Below the pieces are notes generated by a model, which had not been told where the DNA came from, ran no database searches, and saw nothing but the letters and a program-made list of their open reading frames with translations. The translations under genes and the position numbers were made by a program. This document shows positions 22,065 through 33,789 of a DNA stretch of 64,000 nucleotides, piece by piece (the stretch's first letter is position 1; each line of letters starts with the position of its first letter). Source of the DNA: Diphasiastrum complanatum (lineage: Eukaryota > Streptophyta > Lycopodiopsida > Lycopodiales > Lycopodiaceae); contig CM055110.1 of NCBI GenBank assembly GCA_029204225.1, positions 41,891,862 through 41,955,861 on the forward strand, in the 5' to 3' direction.

Positions 22065-22834
22065 ATGGCATCAATGGGTGGTTTTTTGCTTGAAGCTAGT
22101 AAAAGACTTACATCCACTAATTATGCTACTTGGATAGTTTGAATGGAGTCTTTGCTTGTATCGCTACCTATAGAATGCTTATTGGTTCCTTGATATACTT
22201 AACCATCACTAGACCAGATCTTAGTTTTTGTGTTGGCAAGTTGAGTCAATACATGCAAAGTCCATTAATATGTCATTGGAAAGGAGCAAAAAGGGTGTTA
22301 AGGTACATCTCGGCTACAAAAGACTTTGACATAGTTTATGAAAGGACTAATATTTGTTTGAGAGCATATTCGGACTCAAGTTTTGTAGGTGACAAGATGG
22401 ATAGAAGATCCATAAGTGCATTTGCTACATTCTTATGTGGAAGAGTTATATCTTGGCTTTCCAAAAAGCAAGATACCATCTCTCTTTCATCAACAGAATC
22501 CGAATATAAAGCTATGACAACAACAACAAAGGAGGTTCTTTGGCTTAAAAGGATTTTGGAGGAGCTACATGTGATCAAGCATGAAGACATTCCATGCATA
22601 TATTGTGATAATCAAGCAGCTCAACAACTTGCAAACAATCCAGTCTTCCATGCTCGAACAAAGCACATCGAGATTGCACATCATTTCGTGAGGGAGAAAA
22701 AGCAAGCAAAGGAGATCAAGCTTATTCATGTTTCATCATCAGATTGCATTGCTGATATACTTGCCAAGGCATTACTTAAAGATCCATTTATAAAATTAAG
22801 ATTGCTCTTGGAGTTATATATAGATCTATGCTAG
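22065..22834 (+). pseudogene. Copia gag start joined to reverse transcriptase end and RNase H
   Basis: The first about 28 codons (MASMGGFLLEASKRL, then STNYATWIV) are a copia gag N-terminus with a stop straight after. At about 22,160 the sequence passes into the end of the polymerase (MLIGSLIYLTITRPDLSF) in the frame 22,130-22,834. RNase H is then complete (LRAYSDSSFVGD, ISLSSTESEYKAM, IYCDNQAAQQLANNPVFH, RTKHIEIAHHFV, DILAKALLKDPF). The joined frame is open for 234 codons, unusually clean for this window. The gag stop argues against translation as one protein. Confidence 0.85.
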
Positions 22835-22860
22835 ATTCACCAAGCTAGATTTTTGAGGAG

Positions 22861-23647
22861 TGTGAAAAATGCAAAAATAAGCTTGGTAGAGGCCAAAAAT
22901 CTTGTATATAGGATAGACACACATGTGTGGAGCCTATTTCCACGTGTGAAACTAGCGTAATTTTCATGTACCATAATCATATATGTTGTACATATGATTT
23001 AATTCAAGTTCTAGTGGGTAAAATGGCCAAAAACTAGTTTTCTATATATATGACACATGGCACCAATCTAATGATTACATGAGCCAAATATTTTGAATAG
23101 GTGTCACATCCCATGTGTAGAGGACAGCTTACACGTGTGGAAATAGCTGAAGTAGGCAAGTTTTGCCTTCTAGAAGATTTCCATGAAGATCTCCATATAG
23201 TAGGAAAATAGACCAAAAATGCCCAAAATGAAAAATTTTGATCCAAGTGTCAAATTGCATGATGGTGACAAGGCATCCTCACACGTGTGAGATCTGATGC
23301 AGAGGCTTATTTGGCCATAATCAATGCGAGACACCAATCTTGGTTTTGAAAGCAATTTTGAGTGATTCTCTCCATTTGTCTACATTTGTTTTGATTGTTT
23401 TGAGGTTCTATCAATGTGTACTTGATTTTCAGGTTGGAGTCCGTACTTAGACAATGTTTCACACGTGTGAAACCAGAAAGTACACCTACCTTCAATTAAT
23501 GGTTGTTCTTGTTAGGATTTTGTGTCTAGAATTGATCTAGATTGATCTTAATCTCAAGTAAATTGATAGATCAAGTAATCTGACAACCAGTCCCTCTTGA
23601 GGATTAGATTAGGATCCACTCTTGTTCCTTGTCATACTTTTGGCACA
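22861..23647 (+). repeat. 3' LTR of the copia deletion derivative (787 bp)
   Basis: It begins TGTGAAAAATGC after a purine-rich tract (TTGAGGAG) and ends CTTTTGGCACA. It contains several copies of the short palindromic core CACACGTGTG or CACATGTGTG (about 22,920, 22,945, 23,280, 23,460), which hold the E-box/G-box core CACGTG or CATGTG. Confidence 0.88.
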
Positions 23648-24379
23648 TGAAAGGGGGTCCATGGCTGCGAATTGTACCTAAAAGTTAGTGGGACTCGAGA
23701 ACCACCTATCTTTTGAAAGTGATAAGATGACTAACAATCACTTAGGCAATGTGATAGGATCATCCTTCTAAGAGCCATATCTTGTGATGTTCTAAAAGTG
23801 TATCTTAGACTGATCACACATGAAATATTGACTCAATGAGCTATGACTGAGATCCAAGAGAAACATAACATTGGAACAAAGATCAAAGAAGGTCACCTTA
23901 GTCGGTTATATCTAGTTCTTGGACACTTCAAAACAACAACAGATGCTATCATTAGTCACCCCAAGAAGATTGCCGATGACCAAAAACTTTGTATGGGCTA
24001 TCGACCTTTGTAGACACGCTTGTCATTAGAAGGAAATAAAACATATATGACGGGTGATATCTAGGAGAAGGGAAAAGTGGTCAGATTCTGATTGCTCGCG
24101 TAAGGATAGTGTGGGTCCTTCCCTCGCTAAGGCATTTTGGTTGGACCAATTCCTAGTCAAAATTTGTCTGAACACCATCCTAATGGTGTTAAGCCTTTGA
24201 CTTCAAGAACATTTGGTAGAGATTATAGTTTGATAAATTGAGAGATATCACTTTTTGAGAAATAATCTTTGATGGGAGTTAACTGAGGAACAACATTCAC
24301 AGTTAAGTTGATTATGGACACAGACTGCATGTGATTTGTGGAGATATGTACTGGATTCCTATCCTCTTCATCCCTAATC
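23648..24379. other. Unassigned stretch, no gene seen
   Basis: No domain, repeat or LTR similarity was recognised here. All frames are broken. It may be decayed element sequence. Confidence 0.5.
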
Positions 24380-25168
24380 TCACAACTAGATCCATTCATT
24401 CATTGTAAATACTATACTCATTCATTGTAATTACTTGTATAGTCGCATACTCTGCAAAAATACATGTGTTTTTGAATAATCTATAGAAATACATGAAAAT
24501 TGCAAACATGTATCAGCTCGACATAACCTACTCGCGTCGACAATCGTCAAACTCATCAAAGACACTTAAATTGACAGTTGTCGATCCTATTGTCAAAGTT
24601 GTTATTGGGTCGGCTATCAACTATTGATTGTCGAATCGACCACCTATTTTCACAACCTTGATGTTTCCGCATAATCTCCAGCAAAATAGATTTTGCCCAA
24701 TAGTTACTACTAACAGCACGTAGTGCCTCAGTCCAGATTGTAAATCTATCCATTAAACTTTATTTTAATTGTACTACTACCATGTATAAGTATTCAATGA
24801 CACATCATTGTAAATGATGATGAATCGATCAAACATTCAATCAGAGCGCAATTATTCAATCTCCTCTCTATTTTCAGAGTATTGCTTTAGGAAGATCGCG
24901 CATATGTATGCATTCAAGATGTATACGTACTTTCATCTTAATTAGATTGTTTCTCGTAAAACAAAGTCATGTCGATTGTTTTATTTTTGCTTAATCCATT
25001 CACATTTCTACATCTTTATCAAATTTGTGTGTGTCTATGGAATCGATTGTATCGATCCTTGTGACTTTGAAGCTTGAATCAAAGAGCTATCATTGACTCG
25101 TTGATAATAGCTTGAATCCGATAGATGTAGATTCATGCACTAAGGAATGCTTCATAGCATTTTTGACA
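24380..25168 (+). repeat. Copia 5' LTR
   Basis: It ends TTTTTGACA directly before an iMet-like primer site. Its interior resembles the LTR sequence at 13.4-14.3 kb. The left border is an estimate, placed where the similarity (ATTGTAATTACTTG) begins; the true start may be earlier. Confidence 0.65.
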
Positions 25169-25180
25169 TGGTATTAGAGC
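25169..25180 (+). other. Primer-binding site, tRNA-iMet type (one mismatch)
   Basis: TGGTATTAGAGC follows the LTR end directly and differs from the iMet site at one base. Confidence 0.8.
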
Positions 25181-25309
25181 ACATCTATATTATTTGATCC
25201 CTTATTTTATATGATACCAACACTAAATCAAGCATAATATTTAAGCGGTCAGTCTAATAGAGCATACAATATCAAAACTTTCATGTTCCAATACAGAGTA
25301 GACATTCAC

Positions 25310-25979
25310 TGAATTGTTTTGAAGTCACACAATCTACCATTTACATACATCCATATCAAATTTTTCGATGGATTCACAATCGAAGTCTGGTCTGATGTTA
25401 TACAAACTCGATGGAACAAATTACCATATGTGGAAATTCAAGATGAAAATACTGCTAATGGCCAAATAAGTCTGAGAAATAGTTTCAGACATCGAACTAA
25501 TTCCCACTGTCGATGAGCAAGCCATTTTCAAATCGAAGCTCAATGATGGTAAGGCTTTTGCTTAATCACTCTCAATATTTTTGACGCATAGATTGGCCAC
25601 ATCAGACAAGCCCAAACTTCGAAATAGGCTTGGGACATTTTGAACACACTCTACAAAGTGAGAGATGTTACTTCAAAACTACAGCTAGATCAACAAGCCA
25701 ATGCAGCTATCGACTCGAAGTAGAATGTTGAAGATGATGATGAATGTCTTCATGGTGAATCATCATCATGTCGAACAACTTGAGGAGTGGTTCCTCAATT
25801 ATGGAGCGACACATGACAAGCCTTCAAGAGTACTTCATCAACTATTCAGCCTATAGCACCAAGAAATCTGTTCACCTTGGTGACAACAGTTCACATATGA
25901 TTGAAGGTGAAGATACTGTTAGACTGAATTTGCACCATGGCCAATCGAAGCTCATGTGTGAAGGATAATTTGAACTTCA
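25310..25979 (+). pseudogene. Copia gag and protease relic
   Basis: A gag N-terminus (KLDGTNYHMWKFKMK at about 25.4 kb) is followed by broken capsid sequence and then by protease-like sequence (GDNSSHMIEGEDTVRL at about 25.88 kb). The usual catalytic Asp-Ser/Thr-Gly is replaced (WFLNYGATHD). The zinc knuckle is missing. The relic is cut at 25,980 by insertion of a younger copia element; any continuation would begin at 32,643, but I could not recognise it there. Confidence 0.75.
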
Positions 25980-26688
25980 TGTTGGATTTATCTCGTCTAC
26001 TCTCTTAAATCCCATTTTAATCTGCCTACATTCATGCTACATTTCTACTCACGTTGTCGTGCAGTCTACATATTTACATGTAAATTCTCACATGCGAGAA
26101 AAGGCGAAAGAATCGCGACATTGTGTTTTTACACGTGTTTTGTGACAGGCGAAAAAGGTGACACTGCCTTACAAAATGCCGAAGGTGCCCTAGGAAGCAA
26201 AGGCACCCTGTAAATCAAATTATAAGGCATTTCGTTAGAGTGACACATTTTTTGCATCTTTACCAACGTTCACTTCAACAAAGGCTGATGTTGCACCCTT
26301 TTCACGCTCTCCCCATGCAACTACGCTAATAGACTTGACAATGACTGCCGCCACCCACGATCTCCTACAAACAGCACATCCACTTTGTACTTTCTTCATC
26401 TTCACACCTGTAACATTGTGTATATATACTGAATACCATTTGCGTACTCAGATTTATTGTTGATTAAGAGATTGAAGAACAAGTGTGTGTGTAAATTTAG
26501 CATTAGAAGATTATCAGAGATAGACAAAGTAGATGCCTTGTGCATTGATTCTTTATTTGTCAGTAACAGATTCATTCCTCTTACATATTGAATTAGCTTT
26601 GTAGAGAACGCGGTTTCGTCCGCTATTGTCTTGTACCACATTATTGACATGTATATTTTGCTATACTTAATCTGATAACAACTTTTTA
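25980..26688 (+). repeat. 5' LTR of the CTTCA-flanked copia element, truncated
   Basis: It matches 31,443-32,152 with few differences up to CTGATAACAACT and then changes abruptly into minus-strand copia pol. The last about 490 bp are missing. Confidence 0.9.
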
Positions 26689-28205
26689 GCCCATCATCAT
26701 CGTGCTTGGTCCCTCTTGTAGTATCCCGATTGCCTCCAACATCATTTGTAGCCATACTACCTCATTCGCCACTTTCGAGGTTGTGACATACTCAGCCTCG
26801 CAAGAGGATTGAGCTACCAAGGTTTGCTTTTTGCATATCCAGCTGATTGCATCTCCGCACGCTATTGTACATCCTCCAGTAATGGACTTGCTGTCATCTT
26901 TGCAGCTCGCCCAGCTCGCATCACTGTAGTGATGCAGCTCAAATCCTTTCTCTTTGTTTCTAGCTTTGTAGGCTAATCCAATATTTTGGGTACCCTTCAG
27001 ATACTGTAGGATTCGTCTGGCCATTTTCCAATGTGCTAGAGCAGGATTGGAGCAGAATTGGCTCAATGCATAAACAGAGAAGGCCAGATCGGGTCTGGTA
27101 TAAATTGTTAGGTACATCAAACTACCGATTAAGTTCTTGTAGAATATACCTGCCATCTTTTGTTCTTCCTCTTCTGTTTTTGGGCAATCCTGTTTCATGA
27201 GCTTGGCTCCAGCTATCATTGGTGTGGCTTTCTCTTTACAGTCCATCATGTGGTACTGCTTCAGCACTTTTCTGACATATTCTGACCGACTCAAGTGCAT
27301 TTTGCCATTCGTTCGATCTCTTCTGATCTCCAGCCCTAGGGATTTTGTTGCTTCTCCAAGATCTGTGATTTCATAGTTTTCAGAAATCTGACTCTTCGTG
27401 TCTTTGATCAACATCAAGGAATTTCCTATCATCAACGAATCATGCACAAAAATGGTCAGTATAACAAAATCCTTTCCTACTCTTTTGATGTAGACATTAC
27501 AATCTGGTTGAGTAGGATTGAAGTCTAGAGACTTCAAAAGACCATCAAGCTTTTTGTATCAGGCTCATGATGCCTGTTTTAGACCGTAGATGCATCTCTG
27601 CAATCGACAGACATATTGTCTGTTGTCGAGATCTTCATAACCTTCAAGTTGTATTTTCTCCTCTAGATCTCCGTGGAGAAAGGCTGTTTTCATGTCAATT
27701 TGGTGAATTTTCAGATTGTATTGTGTGGCGCATGCAAGGAGTAGCCTTATGCTTGTCATCTTGACCATGGGCGAATATGTGTTGAGATAGTCAACACCAT
27801 ATCTCTGGGTGTAGCCCTTCGCGACAAGCCTTGCTTTGTAGCGGTCAATGGTGCCATTTGATTTCAGCTTTTTCTTGTACACCCACTTCAGTCGATTACT
27901 TTTCTCGTTTCGCCTCATCGACTTGATCTCCTCTGACATTGCATGTTTCCAAAATTCTCCCTCTGGACTCTGGATAGCTTCTTGGTATGTTGCTGGCTCT
28001 TCTGTGAAGCTGCAGTACTCGAATTGCGTGTCTTCGCTCCACTGAAGATTGTCAGAATAGCGGTCTGGAGGTCTTCTTTGTCTTGTTGACCTTCGAGGTT
28101 CGTTCTCGAACTGCGTGTCTTCACTCCACTAAAGATTGTCAGAATAGCGGTCTGGAGGTCTTCTTTGTCTTGTTGACTTTCGAGGTTTGTTTCGTCGCTG
28201 CTCAT
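26689..28205 (-). pseudogene. Minus-strand copia reverse transcriptase and RNase H, nested fragment
   Basis: Reading from 28,205 down: a spacer, then the reverse transcriptase start (LKWVYKKKLKSNGTIDRYKA, RLVAKGYTQRYGVDY), HQIDMKTAFLHGDLEE and IYGLKQAS at about 27.56 kb, a stop, then LTIFVHDSLMIGN at the catalytic box. The box is normally YVDD; here the first Asp reads His. RNase H follows (HHYSDASWASCKDD, ISWICKKQTLVAQSSCEAEY). It ends inside RNase H at 26,689, short of the terminal part. The long open frame 27,537-26,686 is unusually well kept for this window. Confidence 0.88.
28047..28205. repeat. 87-bp in-frame tandem duplication
   Basis: The block starting GATTGTCAGAATAGCGGTCT at 28,047 repeats at 28,134. 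The period of 87 is divisible by three, so on the minus strand the protein gains a 29-residue repeat (DLQTAILTIFSG is read twice) before the reverse transcriptase. Confidence 0.9.
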
Positions 28206-28208
28206 CTA

Positions 28209-28428
28209 TCTATCCCAGGATCTTGTCTTCCATTCAAAGACAAAGCACATTCCTCTAAAGTACCATCACATTCGAGATTTGATCTCAAAAGGAGAGCTCC
28301 AGGTCCAATTCATAAAATCAGAAAGTATGATTGTAGATCTCCTCATGAAACCGCTCGACAAGACACTCTTTACCAAGCAAAGAGAGGCAATTGGATTGAA
28401 CAAACAAAGCTGCAAGGTTCAAGAGGGA
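28209..28428 (+). pseudogene. Copia RNase H C-terminal fragment, plus strand
   Basis: The plus strand reads SKTKHIPLKYHHIRDLI, VDLLMKPLDKTLFTKQR and a purine tract (AAGAGGGAG at 28,421-28,429). It resembles the end of the 8.8-kb copia fragment. It meets the minus-strand fragment head-on at about 28,206. Confidence 0.85.
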
Positions 28429-28429
28429 G

Positions 28430-29027
28430 TGTCATAAATGGTAAACTCCTGCAACTCTGTCGCAGCACGAACAAGACACAAAGGTCGAACGAGAACGATT
28501 TGCGACAGTCAATGTGTCTTTGACTCGAAGCACGAACGATTCGCGAATCATTCACGAATTGCAAACACACCTCCAGGACCACAAACCGCAAAAGGGACGC
28601 AAAATGAAAACTACAAAAAGAAACGAAAAGAACGAAAGCAAATGGGAGATTACGAATCAAACAAAAAAAAAATCTTTCGCGTTGCCAATTGGCAGCTCAA
28701 CGGGCTTCACGCCAAACTGAAACGAGTAGCAACGACGAAGACTAACTAACTAGTTGATTAGCGTTATCTAGTCTGGTAATTCGATGTTTGGCTATCTTGT
28801 AAACTCCACATAGTGGAGGTATAAACGATCCTCTCTGTATCATAACAAAGTAATGAGAATACAGAGATCTGTAAGAGACAGAGAGAGACGTAGCAAATAG
28901 AGTAAGAAAGTAAAGACACCATAGCTGTGGATGAAAGTCTGCAACGAGCAGAACACAACGTAAGAGTGAAGTGTCTATCTGCCAACGAGCGAGACACTGA
29001 TGATCTCGCTCCAAAACCAAACTAACA
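28430..29027 (+). repeat. 3' LTR attached to the 28.2-kb copia fragment
   Basis: It begins TGTCATAAATGG right after the purine tract and ends near CCAAACTAACA at 29,027. The right border is an estimate. From 29,028 to 29,139 no feature is seen. Confidence 0.65.
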
Positions 29028-29139
29028 ATATGGTCGCTCTATTTTCGTGTATATCTTTGTCTTGTGCTGTGTGTCTTGATTGCAAGAATAAAATATGTTC
29101 TGTGATGCGTAGTCGAGTGTTTGGGATCATGTAAGGACT

Positions 29140-31435
29140 TTTGCATGAAAAGATAATTCAAAGAAAGAAAATTGTTCACGAAAAGAGAAGGAGAAGACGA
29201 ACACGAAACAATGTCGACTCTGCGACAATGCATGCATCGCTGCCCAAGAGATTTTGGGTCGAAGCTGTGTCCACTACAGCTTACATCCATAACAGATGTT
29301 CGAACAAGGCCCTTTCATCTCTCTGTGAAAAACCTAAGAGTGTTTGGCTGTTGACTACACGCAGGTCCCAAAAGACACGAGGAAGAAATTGGACTTCCAA
29401 GGTCTGAAGACCATCCTGATCGGATATACTTCATCTGATAATACATACAAGCTGTATGATCGAAATACCTAGCAAATCTTGTATAGTCGGAATACAGTCT
29501 TTATCGAGGATCAGTTCGTCAATTTCAAAGGCAAGGATATTGCTCCAAGAGAACCTTCATCACCTGCCATTGACACGACAGTCCGAGCCTCTGGCTTAGG
29601 CGTGTCTATTGTTGACCCACTTCGAGACATCAAATCAGACGAAGATGTTGCTACTACCCAGCAACAAGTCCCAGGAGTGGTTCATCAGTCGAATCCTCCC
29701 AGAAGATCAAGCCGAGAGCGCACATAGCCCACAAGGTATACTCCTGAGTCTGCCTGTCTCTTGATACAGGAACTGACGACAGTTGAAGAGGCACTCAACC
29801 AACTAGACTCCGATCTCTGGAGAGAAGCTATGGACAGAGTGTATTCCTCTCTGATCAAGAACCAGACGTGGTCACTAGTCGAGGCTCCTATTGGCTGCAA
29901 TATCATTGATTGCAAATGGATCTTCAAGATCAAATACAATGCCAATGGAGCAATTGATCGAAGAAAGACAAGACTGGTAGCACGAGGATTCACTCAGATC
30001 CCCAACGTCAACTACATCGAGACTTTCAGCAATTGATCGAAAGAATGAAGGCAAGACCGGTAGCACAAGGATTCACTCAGATCTCCAATGTCAACTACAA
30101 CGAGACTTTCAGTCCAGTAGTCAAACATTCGTCGATCCAAATGCTCCCGGCTTATGCTGCAGCTGCCGAACTCGAAGTACATCAACTTGATGTACAAACA
30201 GCTTATCTGAATGGAGTTATACAAGAAGATATCTACATGATCCAGCCCAAAGGCTACATTCTGGAAGGTATGAAAAATCGTGTCTATAAGCTCCACAAAA
30301 CACTGTAAGACTTGAAACAGTCTGCCAGAGCTTGGTTTCAGAGCACATTCCTCATCAAACAAGGATTTAAACCAAGCACTGCTGATTGCAACGTCTATTC
30401 CAAGTTAGTACAACAATCCTTCATTATCATTACCTTATACGTGGATGATACGTTGCTCTTCAGCAACAATACCAATTTGGTCAAGGATTCTAAGCAGATG
30501 CTATTTTCAGAGTTCGACATGACTGATCTGGGCGAAGCTCACTTTTGTTTGGGCATTCAGATTCACAAAGACAGAGCGAGGCAATTGATTTGCATCACTC
30601 AACAAAGGTATCTTCACAATGTTATTAACAGATACAATCTAATGAATTGTAAATTAGCTCACTCACCAATGGATCCAGACAAACACTTGTCAAAGGACCA
30701 ATGTCTCTAGACCAAGCAGGAAGAGGAGCAAATGAGAGAGTATCCTTATCGATTGATACTTGGATCTCTCATGTATGCAATGGTCTGTACAAGACTGAAT
30801 ATCTCTTTTGCAGTAAGCTCACTCAACCAATATATGACTAATCCTAGCATTACCCATTGAAAGGCTCTCATAAGAGTCATGAGGTATATTCGAGCTACCA
30901 TGGACCAGTGCATCTGCTATGGAGATGTCAGCAATGACAATCTTCATCAGCTTAGTGGATATTCTGATGCAAGCTGGGGAGGAGATGTAGATAATCGTAA
31001 GTCCACATCTGGATTTACATTCTTCTTCAACGGCGGTCCTATCTCATGGAACAGTCGTAAGCAATCCTCTATCGCACTTCCTTCTACAGAAGCATAATAA
31101 TTGCTGCTTCTCAATCTATTAAGGAAGCGTTTTGGTTGAGAAATTTGTTGTCAAACGTTAATTTGTATCAGTATAGCCCTACAATTTTATTTTGTGATAA
31201 TCAGAGTGCTATTGTCTTATCGGCCAACCCTAGATTTCACTATAGGAATAAACACATTGAAATCAGATATCACTATATCAGGGGCAAGGTTCTCAACAAA
31301 GAGGTGAGCTTAACGTACTGCAGAACGCAGGGGATGGTTGCAGATATTTTCACAAAAGCATTAAGTGTTAATACACACAACAAATTTTGTGCATTGCTTA
31401 GTGTAAAGATCAAGGCATTCACGGATCCATATTAA
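29140..31435 (+). pseudogene. Copia integrase end, reverse transcriptase and RNase H
   Basis: It starts in the integrase (SLPKRFWVEAVSTTAYIHNR). A linker and RT start follow (NQLDSDLWREAMDRVYSSL, WIFKIKYNANGAIDRR), then HQLDVQTAYLNGVIQEDIYM, the catalytic box LYVDDTLLFSNN at about 30.44 kb, SLMYAMVCTRLN, LSGYSDASWGGDVDNRKS, and after a frameshift FCDNQSAIVLSANPRFHYRN and DIFTKALSVNTHN. The catalytic YVDD is intact, but stops lie at 29,407, 29,728, 30,036, 30,307, 30,708 and 31,097. A purine tract AAGGGGGGA at 31,434-31,442 precedes the 3' LTR. Confidence 0.9.
29952..30113. repeat. Tandem duplication of about 80 bp within reverse transcriptase
   Basis: AATTGATCGAA at 29,952 recurs at 30,031. 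The two copies (79 and 83 bp) both encode GFTQI, NVNY and ETFS, the fingers motif of copia polymerases. They differ at several positions and by 4 bp, so the event is not recent. It breaks the frame. Confidence 0.88.
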
Positions 31436-31442
31436 GGGGGGA

Positions 31443-32637
31443 TGTTGGATTTATCTCTTCTACTCTCCTAAATCCCATTTTAATCTGCCTCCATTCATGC
31501 TGTATTTTTACTCACATTGTCACGTAGTCTGCATATTTACATGTAAATTCTCACAGGCAAAGAAAAGACGAAAGAATTGCGACACTATGTTTTTACACGT
31601 GTTTTGTGACACGCGAAAAAGACGACACTGCCTAAGAAAATGCCGAAGGTGCCCTAGGAAGCAAAGGCATCCTGTAAATCAAATCCTAATGCATTTCGTC
31701 ATAGTGACGCATTTTTCGCATCTTCACAAACGTTCACTTCAACAAAGGCTGACGTTGCACCCTTTTCACGCTCTCCCCATGCAACTGCGCTAACAGACTT
31801 GACAACGACTGTAGCCACCCACGATCTCCTACAGACAGCACATGCACTTTGTACTTTCTTCATCTGCACACTTGTAACATGGTGTATATATACTGAATAC
31901 CATTTGCATATTCAGATTATTGTTGATTAAGAGATTGAAGAACAAGTGTGTGTAAATTTAGCATCAGAAGCTTATCAGACTCTTCGAAGTAGATGCCTTG
32001 TGCATTGATTCTTTATTTGTCAGTAAGAGGTTCATTCCTCTTACATATTGAATTAGCTCTGTAGAGCATGCGGTTTCGTCCGCTATTATCTTGTGCTCTA
32101 TCGCATTATTGACATGTATATTTTGTTATACTTAATCTGATAACAACTCTTTTGTTCTGCGTTTAGATTTGCATCAATATTGCTATGCTTGTTTTCATTC
32201 TGTCTGACTTTTCTAATTGCTCAATTTGGTAATCTGTTTTTGCGAGTTATTATTAGTCTAGCTATTGATGACTAATATTTAGTCTTGCCTTTCGCGAATC
32301 ATTCACGACTGATTATCAGTCGAGCTCAGTCTAGCTCTTTGTGAATCATTTGCGACAGATAATTTGTCTAGCTGTTCGCGACAAATTATTCTTCTAGTGT
32401 TTTATTAACGTTTGGAGTAATCAGAACGGCCGTGATTTCTATCACTAACGTCCTATTCATTTCTGATAGGCGTAGTCATGCTTAGGGAAAGAGTCATATA
32501 GCTCATTCCTCCGCGCACAAACACTTTCTGTTCGAGCTCATTTCTCGTTCGAGTTTCAAGTTCGTTTCTTTTTCATGTTCATTTTCTTTTCGAGCTATTT
32601 TCGTTTCTCACACACGACACACCCTCTTTCTCCAACA
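31443..32637 (+). repeat. 3' LTR of the CTTCA-flanked copia element (1,195 bp, complete)
   Basis: It starts TGTTGGATTTATC after the purine tract and ends CTCCAACA, followed by the target duplicate CTTCA. A TATA-type TATATATA lies at about 31,886. The last 485 bp are absent from the 5' copy. Confidence 0.92.
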
Positions 32638-32642
32638 CTTCA

Positions 32643-33789
32643 ATGCATGACAAGGAGTTCAAGCTGCATATGAAAAAATCTTGGCTTTGAAAAAAAAGAA
32701 TCGAGCTTATTAGTTCAAACCCACATGTCTCACAATGTATTTCAATATGTATTTAAATAAAGCCAAATGTGTGCTTTTAAATGAGTTGAATGTTGTATAT
32801 CACATGTATATTCTATTCCTATAACATTTATGCCAATTGTATGTGCATATATGGTCTCATTATAAATTAAACAAATTCCATATTAGGTAATGAAATACGG
32901 CATTGTCCTTCAAACATGCTTGATTGACAACTATAAAACAACATATAATCATTCCTTATAATTTCAAATGTCATTGACATATCAAGTTTTAAATTAAAAA
33001 AAACAATCATTTGATAGTGAATACTACCATATTTCATGAAAAAAGATTGTTAATGTGCATGATCAATATATTCTCATGCTTGAGTACCTATTTGACACAT
33101 ATTTTGAAACATTACCTTCAATTTATGAATTTTTCATGACTAAAAAGCTGCTTGAATGGTCTAATTGAAACAACAAAACAAGAGGATGACAAAAATAGAG
33201 GAAATATCTGACAAGGATTTGGAATAACCTTAGCATGGTAGAAGTCACCACTTATAAAATAGAAGAATTCTAACATTAATTGGAAAAGCAAGCTTGTCAA
33301 TAATGGTTCTTTTTTGGACCATGTGTCACACTTTCCTCCTTACTTATCATTAATCATTGAGATGGTATTGGCTAGTATCTAAAAGAGTACATAATAGTAG
33401 CCAAGACCATCTAACAATCGGTTAAATGTCCAAGTTCAAGGATTTCCTAGAATGAAGCCTATGTAGAATGAGACACATGTTTTTCTTTGAGCTAACTTGG
33501 TATCGAGGTACCTAGCATTGACAAGGCTTGTAGCATTTAGAGGGGAACCTATAGCTTGGCTATGCCATTTGCATAAGTTCTTGAACATTATATAAGAGGG
33601 TGGTTAAGAGCGAATGCAAAAAGAAATTACTACATTGTCTCATTCTATCTAGTAACCACTCACGAAGGGACACCCAATTTGTCAATTTGAATATTTCAAC
33701 ATGTACTCTCTCCAAGAGAGCAAAACAAAGTATACTTGTAGATTACAAAATCAAAGAATGCACACAACCATATCTAAACTTTAGCATAT
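32643..33789. other. AT-rich stretch, no gene seen
   Basis: No domain, LTR similarity or repeat family was recognised. It should begin with the continuation of the copia relic at 25.3-25.98 kb, since the target duplication ends at 32,642, but no coding similarity is visible. From about 33,480 it may already be decayed copia sequence. Confidence 0.5.

Larger units (their letters stand above)
20770..23647 (+). mobile_element. Ty1/copia deletion derivative with both LTRs
   Basis: The order is 5' LTR (outer end truncated), tRNA-iMet primer site, about 570-bp leader, gag start joined to pol end, purine tract, 3' LTR. The two LTRs are close to each other in sequence. Nearly all of gag, and all of protease, integrase and most of the reverse transcriptase, are missing. 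It would have depended on a relative for movement, if it moved in this form. Confidence 0.9.
25980..32637 (+). mobile_element. Ty1/copia element with target duplication CTTCA, interrupted by other copia fragments
   Basis: The element starts TGTTGGATTTATC and ends TTTCTCCAACA, a 7-bp inverted terminal match. It is flanked by identical 5-bp sequences CTTCA at 25,975-25,979 and 32,638-32,642, so these are the two true ends of one insertion. Inside, the 5' LTR is cut after 709 bp, then come a minus-strand copia piece (26,689-28,205), a plus-strand copia end with its LTR (28,209-29,027), and then the element's own pol (29,140-31,435) and its complete 3' LTR. Gag and protease are missing. Confidence 0.88.

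Noticed and set aside
28438-29290. Several short frames on both strands after the 28.2-kb copia fragment
   Set aside because: The stretch starts right after a purine tract and behaves as an LTR; no domain is visible.
29685-30362. Minus-strand frames over the copia pol
   Set aside because: They overlap clear plus-strand reverse transcriptase motifs.
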